Notes: generated by a model from the sequence alone, not told the origin. Counted from the stretch's first letter, positions 1 through 12,134 are shown. The stretch is 64,000 nt of DNA from Pleodorina starrii (GCA_030267565.1 BRXU01000005.1:598001-662000); one strand, 5' to 3'. Program-made: numbers and translations.

Positions 1-667
1 GTCAGGTCTGTCGGCGGAGTCGTGCCCCTGTTGGTAAGAGCAGTGCGAATTTCGCCATACACAGTTGGAGATTGGGACACAAAGCAGTGACGTTCGCGGA
101 AAGGTAATTCCGTTGCCTGGCTTGCCACGTCAGAGACTTGGGGTGGCACCCCCGCCGCAATTTGTAAGGCGGCAGCGAACAGCCGCGACATCTGTCACGC
201 CAAGACCGCGAATATTGTGTGCACATCGTTTCGTTAAGGCACATTCCGCAAAGCGCGAGCTCGGAATGATATCGGCGAATCCGAGCTCGTGTGTCGGAAC
301 TTGATTAGAAACCGCCGCTGTACTGCTGACCTGGACTTGCTGCAGACTGCAGACTTCCATGAACTACATTGTCCTTGAACACAGCCGTTTTTGAACTAGG
401 AAACAAATTTGTCATTGGCTGACCGCTCCCAAGGTTCCTATGAGTTGTCTGAGCGAGCCGCGTTCGGCCCGGATCAATTACAATATCTTTTCTATCTCGT
501 GTGGTCCGACACGGCAATTCTACACCCCGTGTGCATCCTGATACGGTTAAGGGCCAGCAAATCCATAGTTGAAGCAGTCATACTCTTTCGGGTCCTAACT
601 ACCGAAAAAGTTGCGCTCCACGCCTGCTCCACGCTGTTGAATCTTTGGGAGGCGAAAGTCTGTCGCA
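1..667. other. 5' flank of the LRR gene
   Basis: No reading frame here looks coding on either strand. The stretch directly precedes the proposed start of the LRR gene at 668 and probably holds its promoter and 5' UTR. I see no clear TATA box. Confidence 0.5.
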
Positions 668-3600
668 ATGGGAAACATCTGCCTTCGTGCTAAGAAGCGT
701 GAAGTGGATAATACGGCGCCTCAGGTGGGTTAGTTCCTTGCCATTCTCGCCCCCAACCAAACTGGTTCGAAGCGGCTGGGCACTTGGTTACTTTCCTGCT
801 TTTGCGCCATCCATCGGTAAACTGTAGGATCAGACTGAGGTGCCTATGCCCACGCCGAGGATATGGTGCCCGAAGAACCCTAAGGAATTGGCGTCGCGGC
901 CGCGCGACACGCTCCAGGTGAACTGCCCACAGCATATGGTAGAATGGACGCTTCTCCTACACAAATTATGTGAAACTGTGCCGATTGCGCGTTCGAGCAC
1001 GTGCGGACTGCGCGGCGAGAAACCCAACCGCTGCTGGGCCCCATCCTCTCCGTCTGCCCTCAGGACCTGTGTATTGCCGCGGTGGCCTCCGCCTGGGAGT
1101 CCCTGCCCGCAGCCTCCCTGGAGGCCCTGCCCGCCGACCTGGTGCAGGTCAGTCATTAACCAACCACAACCAACCCAACCAACAAACTAACCAACCAACC
1201 AACCAACTAGATAATGTGTCAAGTTGCCAACCGAACAACCAACCAAATGACCTAGGATGGGTGGGTACTGTTTTCAGGGTCGAGGAATCAGGGGAATAGA
1301 GCTCCCTCTTTCACCCTTTCAGCGCCTGCGCCTGTGCCTGATCTCTAAAATGACTGGTCGCTGTCGCTTTAGCCAGTGTCACCGTTCTGTGGACGTTTTT
1401 TTTTCTGGACGGTTCACCGTTTAGCAGTGGACGGTTGGCCGTTGACGCATCCATCTTACTCCGAAACCAATCCTCTCGCTCCCTCACTTCCCCCCGCCTG
1501 CCAGTACTAACCGCCAACCAGCATCAACGGCACATGACACCCACAATTCCCCTGACCTGACTTTACCTGACCTGACCTGACCTGACCTTACCGCTCCCCT
1601 TTCCGTCCACGTCAGCGTGTGTTCGACGAGTTGGTTGCCTCGGGTCGCTTCGCTCTGTCCGACCTGGCGCGATTCCGGGAGCTGGATCTAGACACGGTGG
1701 TACTGGTGAGGGGGAGGGGGGGAGGGGGAGGGGCGGGGGCGAGGTGAGCCCTGCAAATACGGTTATCTTAAAGGTGACGAGTCTGCGACTTCGTCGCCGC
1801 AGGACCCCCCCCCTCCCCGGTGGAGGGTCGGGGTTGGAGAGGTGCGGGCCCTACAGCGTGCGGGCCCTACAGGGGATGTATGTGTATGTGTATGTGTGTG
1901 TGTGTGAGGTGTTAATCACCGGTAGAATTCACTGTGCTTCCCTTCCCGGGTCTGAGGGCCGGTGGGCGGGCGGGCGGGTGGTTGTGCGGTGCGGTGCAGC
2001 ACACACGTGTGAGGGGCGTTGCGGGAGTGGTTGCGCGGTTGGCTGGCTTACCTCGGGCAGCTCGCTCCCCCCGCGTCGCCTAGCCTTGTCGAGTCTGTAA
2101 CCCTCCATTACCACCCCCTTTGTTGAAGTCAAAATTTCTCAACGGCGCCCCCTCCGCTGTACGGCACAGGTTGGTCGAGTGGACGTGAAGAATGAGCGGC
2201 TGCGCTCCCTGGACCGTTGCTCCCGCCTCAGGTCGCTGGACCTGTCGGGCTGTGCGCAGGTGTGTGTGTGTGCGTGTGTGCGTGTGTTACTAATTTTCAC
2301 AGGGGAGCTCCCCGGTCCCCCCAAAAGAGCACATCACTCCCTGACCCCCCACAGGGCGAGTGGAGCATCCTTGGTAAAACTCCTCTGCAGATGCCCAACC
2401 CACCCACCGATAGGCTCAGGAGGGGGATAAAAGAAAACGGCCCGGGACCGGGCCCGGGAGGGGGAGGTGACCTCGCTTTGACGGTAGTGCTGCCGCCCCT
2501 GCGTCACCCGAATTACCGTACCCCTGCGTGTCTTTTTTTTGACTCCACCTCCCCTCCCCTTCCCCTTCACCTCCCCGCCCTTCCCCCGGTGGGTCTCAGG
2601 TGGGGGACGGCGGTGTGGCGGCTCTGCGGCGGCACTGCGGTCTGCGGCACTTGAGGCTGAACTGCTGTGTGACCCTCACGGATGCAGCGCTGAACCACCT
2701 GAGGGGTGGGTGACTGGGTGGGAGTGTGTATGGGGAGGGGAGGCGGGGGAAAGTGGCGGCGGGATGGGTGGGTGACTGGGTGGGTGGGTACCTGGATAGT
2801 GGTGTCGCAGTCGCAGTCGCAGCGACTTGGGGTGGTGCCACACTGCACCACACCACACCACACTCGTGCGCCTGCAGCTCTGCCTCTCCCTACCTCCCCC
2901 CATGATCCTCTCCGCTCTCTCTCCATCCGCCCCCTCGCGCGCCCTTCAATCCCTCCCTCTCTCTCTGCCGCCGTGGCCCCCCGGCCCAACTGCCACCGCT
3001 GGCCCCACCGCTCCTTTCGCTGTCCTCCTCCGTAACCCTCCATATCTCCCCCTCGCGCCTCGACCTGGCATTGCACTGCCCTCCGCCGGTCAAACCCTGC
3101 CTTGTTTACGGACTTGACATGTTCCCCTCTCCCATTCCCCACCACCACCACCGCCACCACCATCACCTCCTCCACCTCCTCCTCCACCTCCTCCTCGCCG
3201 CCCCCCCGGCAGGTCTGACGGGTTTATTGGAGTTGGAGCTGCGGCAGTGTGAGCTGCTGAGCGGGGAGGGACTGATGGCACTGTCGGGACTGAGCCAACT
3301 GAGGAAACTGGATCTGGACCAGTGCAGGAGGGTCAAGGTGCGAGCCGGGACACCGGGACACCGGGGCGGGACGGGGAGGGGCGGGGAGGGGTTTCGTTCT
3401 TGCACCACACTCTTCTTCAAACCCTGCCTCCCTGCCTCTCTGCCTCCCTCCCTGCCTCCCTCCCTGCCTCCCTCCCTGCCTCCCTCCCTGCCTCCCAGGG
3501 CGGTCTGCAGCATCTGTCCGGGTTGCGCCATCTGTCCACTCTGCGACTGGGCTGGTGCTCCTTCCTCACCGACCTGGAGGTGGCCTGGCTGAGGGGGCTG

Positions 3601-6600
3601 ACCGGGCTGAGGGAGCTGAGGCTGGCTTACACGCAGGTGGGGGGGTGGGTTACGGGTGCGTGTGCGCGTGTGTGTATGTGTGTGCGGGGGACCCACCCGC
3701 CCGGCTTTTCTCGGCACGGCTCGGGTTTCTAACTTTCCGTACAACTGCCAGCTGTTGCCCAGCGAACTGCGCGCTCGGTCATGTGCGGCCCCAGCCCCCA
3801 GCCCCAATCCGCGGCCTTCAACATCTTAACCTTGCACAAGCTTGCACCCTCGCCGCCGCTTTCCCCAACTTGCGCTCCCAGGCTCAGCTCCCTCCCAACC
3901 CCTTCCCAACCCCCGTCCCTCTCACACACACCACTCGAACCCCAAAAGGTTGGTGATGAGGGTGTTGCCCAGCTGGTCACCCTCACCGGCCTCACACATC
4001 TAGACCTGGCGGGATGCGGCCGACTCACGGACGCGGCCACAGCCTCCCTGCAGCATTTGACGGCGCTGCAGGTGGGGAGCGGGGGCATGGGGGCATGACG
4101 CATGGGGGCGGGCGTGTGTGTTTTGTGTATGAATGGCGTGTGCAGTCCCAGGTTCAGGGCCCAACCCAGTCCCCTCCCTCCCCCTGCCTCCCCCTCCCGC
4201 CCGCCGGCCCCCAACGAACGCCGCCTCCCCACGAATCCTCCAAAGATCCTATCCCTGGAGCACTGCAACCAGATCGGGAACGCAGGTGAGATCTCGGGTG
4301 GGGTGGGTTGAGGCGGCCGGAGGTGGCGGTTGACGGCGGGTAGCTGCACCGCCAAGTATTCACACGGCTACGAACGTTTATTTTTATCATTTAATTATTT
4401 TGTTGTCAATTATTAATGTTATCTATTTCTTTGTTTATTTATGAATATTTATTATTATTATTTCAATTATTACTATTAGTTCAATTATTTTTAACCCTAA
4501 AAACCCTAAAACACCCACCCCACGGGGCAGGGAGTAATGTTTGTCCTCAGAGGTGGCAGAGCTCCGGCCTTTTGGCGGCTCTTAGCGCACGTTGCTGGAC
4601 CACGTGTCTGGTGTGCTGTTGTGTGTTGTCTCGTTGGTTGCAGGCCTCGCCGTCCTCATCGCCTCGCCGCTGCCCTCCCTGGCGAGCCTAGGGCTGTCGT
4701 ACACCGCCGTAACCACGACGGGTCTCTCGGGTCTGTCGTCCCTCAGCGGCCTCACTCACTTGTCGCTCGACAGCTGCGCAGTGGGCGACGCGGTGTGCCA
4801 GGTGAGTGAGCGAGCGAGTGGGCGAATGGGAGTGAATGGGCGGGTGCCCACATGCCCCCGTGATGCCCCCCCCCCCTTGTGGCCCTGTGCCCTTCTGGCG
4901 TGCCTCTCCCGACCCCCCGCTGCCCAGGTCCTCCGTCGGCTGCCCCGCCTCGCCTCCCTGGACCTATCCGAGACCTCCGTCGGCGATGGAGGCCTGGACG
5001 CCCTCACACTGCCCCTCTACGACCGCTGCGGAAGCGGCAGCGGCAGCGGGAGCGGAAACGGGCAACAGCTCCCACAGCCGCCCTCCACACCGCCACAGCC
5101 GCCGCCCCACCGCCACCACCAACAGCACCAGCATCAACAGCATCAACAGCACCAGCAGCAGCAGCAGCACCCACCCGGCGGCGCCGTCGGCGGCGCGGCG
5201 GCGGCGGCGGCCGCGGGGTCAGCGGCGGCGGCGCCAGCGTCGTCGTCGTCGGCGGCGGCGGCAGGGACGGCGTCTCCGACGACGTCGCCATTCCGTACTG
5301 CATCGGCCGGCGGGAGGTCCAACACCGCCACCACCGGCGGATGCGGCGGCGGTAGCCGTGGCGGCGGCGGCGGCGGCGCCGCCGTCGTGGCGTCGTCGGC
5401 GTCCTCGTCAGCGGCGGCGGCCGCTGGCGCAGGCCCGCCAACATCCCTGACGCGTCTTAAATTGACGTACACCAAGGTACGGCACGGGCGGGGTCAGGCC
5501 GGCTGTGCCGCGGCGCCGCGCGTGGGTCGTTGCGGCTTCAGGTTCGCAAATATGTCCTGTACTGTACTGCTGTTGTGGCTCTCAGGATGATATGTACGCA
5601 CGCGCTGCCCTCCCCTGCCCTGCCCTGCTTCCTCCCCTGCCCCCCTGCCTGCTTCCTCCCCTGCCCCCCTGCCCCTGCCCCTCAGGTGACCGATGAGGGC
5701 CTGAGCAAGTTGTCAATGCTGGTGGGGCTGCAACAACTGGATCTGGACTCGGGTGGGTGGGCGGGCGGGTAGGTGGGGGGGCCGCGGGGGGTGGGAGGGA
5801 GAGAATAGGAGAAAACGATGAGCTGGGTGGGGTGGCGTGTGTGGGGTTGGAAACGCCTCGGGCGGCGCCGGTTTCTCACCCGCCCTTCACCCTCTCAATT
5901 ATCCAAAAATCCTACTTTTGCAATATTTTACTACAAATGTACCGGTATCTCCTCCAAGCCCCCTCTCCCGCCCCTCCACGTCCGCCCCTGTCCCCCCGGC
6001 CAGGCAGCATCACTGACGCCGGTCTGCGCCACGTGACCGGTCTGTCCGCACTGACGGCTCTCGATCTGTTCAGCTGCCGGGTCAGCGACGCCGGCGCCTG
6101 GCTGCTGGGGGGCAGCGCGGCGCTGGGCAGCCTGAGGTCGCTGGAGTGCTGCGGAGGGCTCATCACCGGTCAGTCAGTGCCCCGCAGGGCAGTGGGGGGG
6201 GGGCTGGGGGGGGGGGAGGGTGTGAGGGGGGCTGGGAGGGCTGAGGGGTCCATGGATTGAAGGGGGAGGGAGGTGAGGGGCGTTGCGCGTTGGGGTGTGA
6301 GATTGATTGAAGATGAGGCACCAGCCACAGCGATGGAACCAGCCGCCGAGGCGACGTGGGCGCACGCACCCAGCAATACTCGGTGGCTGGGTGGCTGGGT
6401 GGGGAGAGGGCCGGGGAAGGCGCCCCGCGTCGGGTTTTACCTCTCACTGCTTGCCCCTCTCCTCCTCGCACCCCTGCCCCTGTTCCCCTGCTTCGCAGAC
6501 CTGGGCGCCGCGCACCTCGCCCGCCTGACCGCCCTCACCTGCCTCAACCTCTCTCAGAATGCCCGACTGGGAGACCCCGGGGTGCAGAGCCTGGCAGCCA

Positions 6601-7107
6601 GCCTCAGCGACCTGCAGGTGGGGCTGGGGCTGGGGCAGGATGGGAGGCGGGGTGGGAGGCGGGGCGAGGGAATGGGGGTGGGGGGGCAGGGAGGCGGGGG
6701 GAAGGGCAACACGGGGTGGGCTCTGGGTTGGGGCAGTACACCGGTACCAGGACGGTACCAGGACGCATCCGCAGGCCTCGACTGCATATACTCCCCTGCA
6801 CCCGGCGTCCTGCACTGCCGTATGTTTGGACGTGTGTTTTTTCCGTACCACGCGTCCTCCCCTTACCCGCCCTCATCGCCTTCCCCCCCGCTCCGCGGCC
6901 CCGCCCTCCCAGGAGCTGTCCCTCAACCACACGGGCGTCTCAGGTTCCTGCCTCCGCGACCTGGCCGCTCTGTCCTGGTTGCGCTCCCTGTCGCTCTGCT
7001 ACACTCGGGTCAGCGAGTCGGCGGTGGCGAGGCTGAGGGCGCGGGCGCACCCCGACCTCATCGTCAAACACTCCACATTGCAGCCGCCAACAGCCAGGAC
7101 CGCTTGA
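668..7107 (+). CDS. Leucine-rich-repeat (RNI-like) protein with N-myristoylation signal
   Basis: Fifteen exons with compatible phases: 668-724, 998-1147, 1616-1705, 2170-2259, 2600-2705, 3213-3337, 3499-3636, 3949-4071, 4246-4285, 4644-4801, 4928-5476, 5686-5752, 6004-6168, 6499-6617, 6913-7107, giving 723 residues. Exon 1 encodes MGNICLRAKKREVDNTAPQ; Gly2 followed by Asn and Ile fits N-myristoylation. Next comes an F-box-like segment (LPADLVQRVFDELV), then tandem LRRs of the type LTGLxxLxLxxCxxLTDxGL. The layout matches a plant LRR family (Arabidopsis At1g15740 type), which also starts MGG-Cys and has the same pre-LRR segment. From about residue 394 to 532 a His/Gln, Ala, Ser and Gly-rich insertion interrupts one repeat (exon 11). 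The role is unknown; a membrane-tethered scaffold or E3 adaptor is inference. The exon 2 acceptor at 997 is the weakest junction. Confidence 0.86.
3424..3497. repeat. Tandem CCTGCCTCCCTC pyrimidine repeat in LRR intron 6
   Basis: A 12-bp pyrimidine-rich unit is repeated about six times and runs directly into the acceptor AG of LRR exon 7. It therefore probably also serves as the polypyrimidine tract. Confidence 0.7.
4376..4512. repeat. AT-rich intron tract ending in telomere-like CCCTAAAA units
   Basis: Inside intron 9 of the LRR gene lies about 120 bp made almost only of A and T (runs of tttatt, attatt), ending in two CCCTAAAA-like units at about 4494-4511. This contrasts strongly with the GC-rich surroundings. 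CCCTAAAA is the complement of the Chlamydomonas-type telomere unit TTTTAGGG. It may be an inserted element or a repair patch. Confidence 0.6.
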
Positions 7108-7444
7108 AGTGGCATAACGTGAGGGCATACGCTCATTCGCTAACTTCACATCCTGGCTGGTTGGGTTCTGGTGCTTTGTTAGGAAGGAGTGAGGAGGGGC
7201 CCCAGCTTTCCCCAGCAGCAGTACAGTAAAGACATGTGTGCGCAATGACATATGGAAGGTATCATGCGCTTTCGTATATGCGAAGCTGTGTCAGCTGTGC
7301 TGATCTCCGACAGCATGATCCGTCACCACTTGCGCGCAGCTTGTCCGTTTACGCGTTTTTGTTGTTCAGGCCGGGGCTGGCCGGCGCCTTGGGTACGGCC
7401 CATGTGGGTAGTTGTTCAGGTACGGGATTACACACTCCCAACCA

Positions 7445-7449
7445 TGTAA
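7445..7449 (+). terminator. TGTAA polyadenylation signal, LRR gene
   Basis: The volvocine polyadenylation motif TGTAA occurs 338 nt after the LRR stop codon. It is the first one found on this strand after the gene. Confidence 0.5.
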
Positions 7450-7928
7450 CATACCGGTAGGGCGACGCATTGAGATTTTCTGGGTATGATTGTTTGGTGG
7501 TGAGTGCCTCTTCCGTGTTGTCGTGGGTGGGCCGTCTACACTGGCATTGGCGGTCGCTACACCGGTGAAGCGGTGGGATGATGGCTACTGCAGCGGGTTG
7601 TTAAGCACCGAGAGGTTGCCGGGTTTGGGTGTTTACTTTCGCTTGCTTACTTTCGTTTGCTTGGCGCTGTTGAGATATTTTGGGGTCGTTGAGGGGCCGA
7701 ATCAATGCGGTGGGAAGCTTCGGGTTGGTTTGGCTTAGCTTGTGAAGCTTGTTAGGTCAGGGGGAGAGGCGTGGAATTGGCAGTTCATCACGGCTCATGT
7801 AACTGCCGTCGGAACGCGTACTGTATCATACGGATGGCAAGGGAATATTACGCATGAAAGACCTGCGAGGGCTGAATAAGGTCGTCCAGACAGAATGTCT
7901 TCTTGATAAAGTCCATCACACTTACATA

Positions 7929-7972
7929 CTCGGGGTTATGAGCCCCGCACGCTTCCGCTGCGCCATCTCGAT
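7929..7972 (-). pseudogene. Initiator tRNA-Met-like 5' half
   Basis: Read on the minus strand, this 44-nt stretch has the D-arm sequence TGGCGCAGCGGAAGCGTGC, as in plant and animal tRNA-iMet. A perfect 5-bp anticodon stem (CGGGG/CCCCG) closes a 7-nt loop with CAT. The following 28 nt do not form a T-arm, lack GTTCGA, and do not pair with the 5' acceptor strand. It looks like a truncated tRNA gene or the head of a tRNA-derived SINE, not a working tRNA. Confidence 0.55.
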
Positions 7973-8407
7973 ATGATGGCCATCATGCAAATGACTACCC
8001 ATATAACTATAAACATTGGACGTTTCTGTTGTTGAGGGGCTCCGGGCGTTCGGGGGGATGAGGCGGGATGGGCACGGAGCCGCTGCGCGTGAGGTAGGAC
8101 ACTAGCTGGGTGGTGGTGCGGCGCGGTTGTGCGGCGTTGAGGGCGACGGGGTTCGCGGGCTTGTACGAGTACTGTGCGCGGTGATAGCAGGTGGTAAGGG
8201 CCGGGAAACAGCGGCGGGTAAGCAGCAGGAGGTAAGTTGCGGACTGTATGGATGTGTGCGTGCGTGAGCGTGAGCGTCTGCGTGTGCGTGACGAGGACAT
8301 ACCTAGACAGAGCGGAAGGCCTGGCAACGGTCGTCCCTGTGCTTGTGTGTATGTCAGTATGTGTGGTCGCTACATTGGGCTCCATGTCTGTCCGTCCTAG
8401 CACTCAA

Positions 8408-9252
8408 TCAACAAGCCGAACACCAAACACACTTCGCAGCAGAGATTCTGCCATAAAAATCACACACCCAGAGTCTGCCCGTGGCAGAGGCAGTGGCGGA
8501 GCCGTCACCGTGCAACGCCGCCTCCCGGGCCGTCCGCCGCCGCGGTCGCGCCGCCATCCCAGCCAGCACTGCCAGCGCCGCCGCCGCAGGGTACGACACG
8601 GCGTGCAGCTTCGCCGCGACACGCTGCGCACGGTAGACGCCGCCGCAGGAGGTGGCGGCCTGTACGGCAGAGATCTCGGAAGATGGGCAGGATCAGAGAT
8701 GCACCGATGAAGGGCTCCAGGGTGGCTCGGGCGGATGCGGTGATCTGGAAGGACAGCTGCAGCCGCATGGCGGCGCGCATGGTGATGGCTTGAGGCGTCC
8801 CTCCCAGATCTATGCTCCTGAGCAGCAGAACGATCGGACTGCCAGTACGGCACTCGTGATCGCCAGGAAGTGCTCAGTCGCGCCAACTGCAGTGCCTGCG
8901 GGCCTCGGACCGCCACGCAGGCGCTGCAGTGCCGTACCGGGTAAAGGGCGCGGACCGCAGAGCCCAACGACGGACTCACCGTTCCGGTGATCCTTTCGGG
9001 TCCACTCTGCGTGTGAATGTTGCATTGGTAATTGGGGGGGGGTGCGTGACCCAATACCCAAACAACTACTTATACGAGCCGGGGGCCCAAGGTCTCACGA
9101 TTCGCCAAAAGGTCCCCGGCTAAAATGGGCCATTGATCAGCTCGTTCTCGCCGCGGACGGCGGCGGTGCGCCTGCAGCCCCTTGTGGCCCGCGGTGGTGA
9201 CATCAACCAGCAGGCCGCACAGATGCAGCTGTCGTGCGGCCGCGGTAAACCG
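8408..9252 (-). pseudogene. Decayed or partial coding region, unknown protein
   Basis: Three minus-strand stretches read like protein but do not join cleanly. They are 9252-9118 (with RQLHLCGLLVDVTTAGHKGL), about 8875-8678 (with AMRLQLSFQITASARATLEP and FIGASLILPIFRDLC) and about 8673-8408 (with GVYRAQRVAAKLHAVSYPAA). The second and third are adjacent but in different frames, so either a frameshift or a very close splice separates them. Hydrophobic stretches suggest a membrane protein. I do not recognise the family and see no start codon or full exon set. A relic of a duplicated gene is the simplest reading. Confidence 0.3.
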
Positions 9253-10085
9253 ACAGCATGCCCGGGAATTGCGGGGGACACCCGGTCGGTCAGCCGGGGT
9301 TCTCTATCTCACGCACCCATCCGGGGCTGGCTGGGCTAGGCTCACGCATCCTTTCATCGATGTGACGGGGCCCGCCTTTCTGACTGTGCATGTGATAATG
9401 ACAAACATGTTTGGCCAGCATGTTGATTCCATGTATGTCGGCGGAAGGGGCGGGTGCAGCATTGTTGCACGCGCCCTTCGTTCGCAGTCTCCGCCATCTG
9501 TGCACTGGATAGCCGCCCCACAGCTGCCCCACACTGCGCCCTGCCCACAGCATCCCCGCACCCAGCAAACGTACACTACATGCGCACTTGCCATTGCAGT
9601 TGCCATGCCTTGCAGCACTCGGCTGCCTCCCTAGACGAGGGCCCTGCAATGCTGTCTCTAATGCAGTACAGTGAAGGCAGAACCGAGCTTGTCGAGTCCT
9701 GCTCTTATCGGAGCTGCCAAGCACAGCATGAACCACGAGTGCAGCATGCGCGCGGCCGGCACAACCTCAAGCCCATGCATGCCCCCGACTGAACACGTAT
9801 CCAGATGTGATGAGTCGCCCCCCGGCGGCACCCAACGTCTGCCCCCGCCCCGCCATCAGACTTCGGACGGCTCTCGCTCCCGAATCCCCCCCCCCACACA
9901 CCCCTCCCGGGCCGTTTTAATTTCCCCCTCCCCCCTCCCCCAACACACATCGATCATCATGACAGGGTGGCTGTGTGGCAGCCCTACCAACCCCAGGCAC
10001 CGGACAACACGGCAAGCCGCACCCAACCCACATACGCCACGCGCTACAAGGTAAGTCTGCCGCCGCTGTTCGTTGCTGCTGCGAG
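9253..10085. other. 3' flank of ankyrin copy A (part of inverted repeat)
   Basis: From about 9419 upward this non-coding stretch matches, in reverse complement, the 3' flank of ankyrin copy B (31262-31960). No independent gene is supported here. The long frame on the minus strand is not preserved in the other copy. Confidence 0.6.
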
Positions 10086-12134
10086 CTAGGCCCCTTGGGC
10101 TCCAGGAGACCGCCGCCGCCGCTGCTCGCCCAGCCATGCCATCAGCGCCACGTGGCGCTCCCGGGTCACCCAATGCGCCGTGCGCTCCGCCCTCTTGACC
10201 GCAGCATCCCAGTCCATTTCGGGGAAGCCCGAGTCCAGCAGGCACTGCAGCACGGCGACGGAGAACCCGCTGTCGATGCAGACATTCAGCAGCGACCAGC
10301 GGCAGTCCGCCAGCACCTCCCCCGGCGGCTCCCAGGGGCAGCCCAGCCGGTGCAGGCAGCGGAGCATCGCCAGATCACCGTTGTGGGCGGCCATGAGGTA
10401 GGCGCCGCCATAGAGCTGAGGCCGCCAAGGAACATACACGATTGCCGTACATACACACATCAATGCAGGGACGGGCGGTTGGGCAGGCAGGGACGGTGCA
10501 ACCCCCATGCAGCCTCACAGCCTAGCTCTCCGACAGCGGAGTTTCAAAGCGCCACGCTGTGACAGCTTGGCAGACAGTGACTCTGTCCCGGAAGGCACAC
10601 ATGCGAATCTGAATACGGCATCGACGCCATGAATAACACCTCTCGAGCAGCTCGACGTACGTACGACACACGATGGCCCGGCACACGCGTCTAATGGACC
10701 AGCCGGGTGACCTGGCCGGGCACAGCGCATGCAAAATAAACCACCGGTGGGACACAACTGGGGGGCCACACGGAGCGCATCGTACATGTGGTGGTGACGA
10801 ACGAGGACGGTGACACCCACCGGGAAGGGGCAGCCCCGCTCCACCAGCCACTCCAGCGCCACTTCGCAGCCGCTCGCGGCGCCCTTGGTGATGGCCTCGG
10901 GGCCCAAGGCCCAGCCGCGGCCCTGAAGCCAGGTCATCAGCTCAAGGTTGCCGCTCTCCGCCGCGCAGTCGAGCAAGCTATCTGCGCCGGGTGCGACGCC
11001 CAGGTCCTCCACCGCCCAGACCACCATCGGCAGGTGACCCTTCCGGGCCGCCTCTTTCGCAACAAGACGGGTGTTGACGGGAAAGCCGCTGGCGTGCAGG
11101 TACTGCAGTACGGCCAGGTGGCCCCCGTGGACCGCGACCTCCGCTTGCCGATCGTCGGAGGGCCGCACCCCCGCTTGCTCCACCAGGAAACGCAGGGCGG
11201 CAAGATTGCCGACACTGACCGCAGCGTTCGCCGCCGCCGCATCGATGGGGTAGCCCCGGCCGCGCAGCCACTGCAGACGGTCCACCGCTGCATCACCGTC
11301 ACCAGCCCGAACAGCGGAATCACACGCCGTAGCCGTGCGGGGGTAGCCCAGCCCCTCCAGCCACTCCACTTTGGCCTGCCAATCGGGCGTGGTGCTGCCG
11401 GCGGCGGCCGCCAGGATGTAGCCCCGATCCGCCTCATCGAACTGCTCAAGCTGCTGCTGCAGTTCGCTGCCGTGGCGCCCTTCCGTGAGCTGCTCCCACA
11501 GCCGCTGCAGCGCCGCCAGGCTCAAGTACTCACCCGCGGCCTTCATAAATGTCCAGCAGACAAGACGGCCCTGCAACTCCGTCAGCAGCCACTGCATAAG
11601 GTCCTCCCGCCCGCCCCGGGCAGCACTGCAAACGACGTCCCCGGTGACGGGGCAGCCGCTGGCCAACATCCACTCGCACACGTGCCGGTAGCCGGCCTTC
11701 GCCGCGACTGACAGAGAATCAGCCCAGAGGCAGCCGCGCGCACGCAGCACCTTGCACATGTCGAGCTGGCCCGCGGCTGCGGCGGCCTCGAGCAGCTCGC
11801 ACCGAAGATCAAGACCCGCATTGGCCAGGGCAACCTCCAGGTTGGCGACGCTGCCGCTTGCCGCCGTCAGGCACAGCACCTGCAGCCGCTGCTTGTGAGA
11901 CAACGCGCGAAAAGCGCCTGGGCGGCCCCAGCGCTCCCGGAACACGTGGATGGGTGACGGAAGCGAGAGCCGCAAGGTCTTGTGGTGTTCGAACTGGTGT
12001 GACGTCGTCTTGTCTATCATTCGAAGTGTGCATGCCACTTCGTTATCTGGCAGATGGCGCGCAATGCACGCCACGATGCCCGGTAGCCAGATCCTCGAGC
12101 CGTCGGGTGTACTCAGAGTGATCGACTGAGACAT
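9419..12134 (-). repeat. Inverted duplication, arm A
   Basis: This block (ankyrin copy A plus its 3' flank) matches 29222-31960 in opposite orientation. Similarity begins exactly at the ATG and is lost upstream of it. It ends near the shared sequence ATACATGGAATCAACATG. Confidence 0.85.
10086..12134 (-). CDS. Ankyrin-type repeat protein, copy A
   Basis: Two exons on the minus strand: 12134-10770 and 10415-10086, giving 564 residues. The N-terminus (SRIWLPGIVACIARHLPDNE) resembles an F-box-like segment common in a large volvocine ankyrin family. Repeats of the form AAxxGxLxxLxWLxxxGCP then run to the C-terminus; they are degenerate ankyrin units. The start at 12134 was chosen because copy B begins at the same MSQS codon, with a stop codon just upstream. 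The exon junction (ALR to LYGG) is inferred from phase and from continuity of the repeat. Ankyrin repeats mediate protein binding; no partner can be named. The exon 2 product has eight residues (around RWSLLNV) missing from copy B. Confidence 0.82.

Larger units (their letters stand above)
7108..8400. other. LRR 3' UTR and intergenic DNA
   Basis: Apart from the TGTAA signal and the tRNA-like half I see no coding exon. The composition drops in GC after 7108, as expected for a 3' UTR and spacer. Confidence 0.5.

Noticed and set aside
2567..3187. A 206-codon minus-strand frame over LRR introns.
   Set aside because: Composition is that of antisense pyrimidine-rich introns; it conflicts with plus-strand LRR exons.
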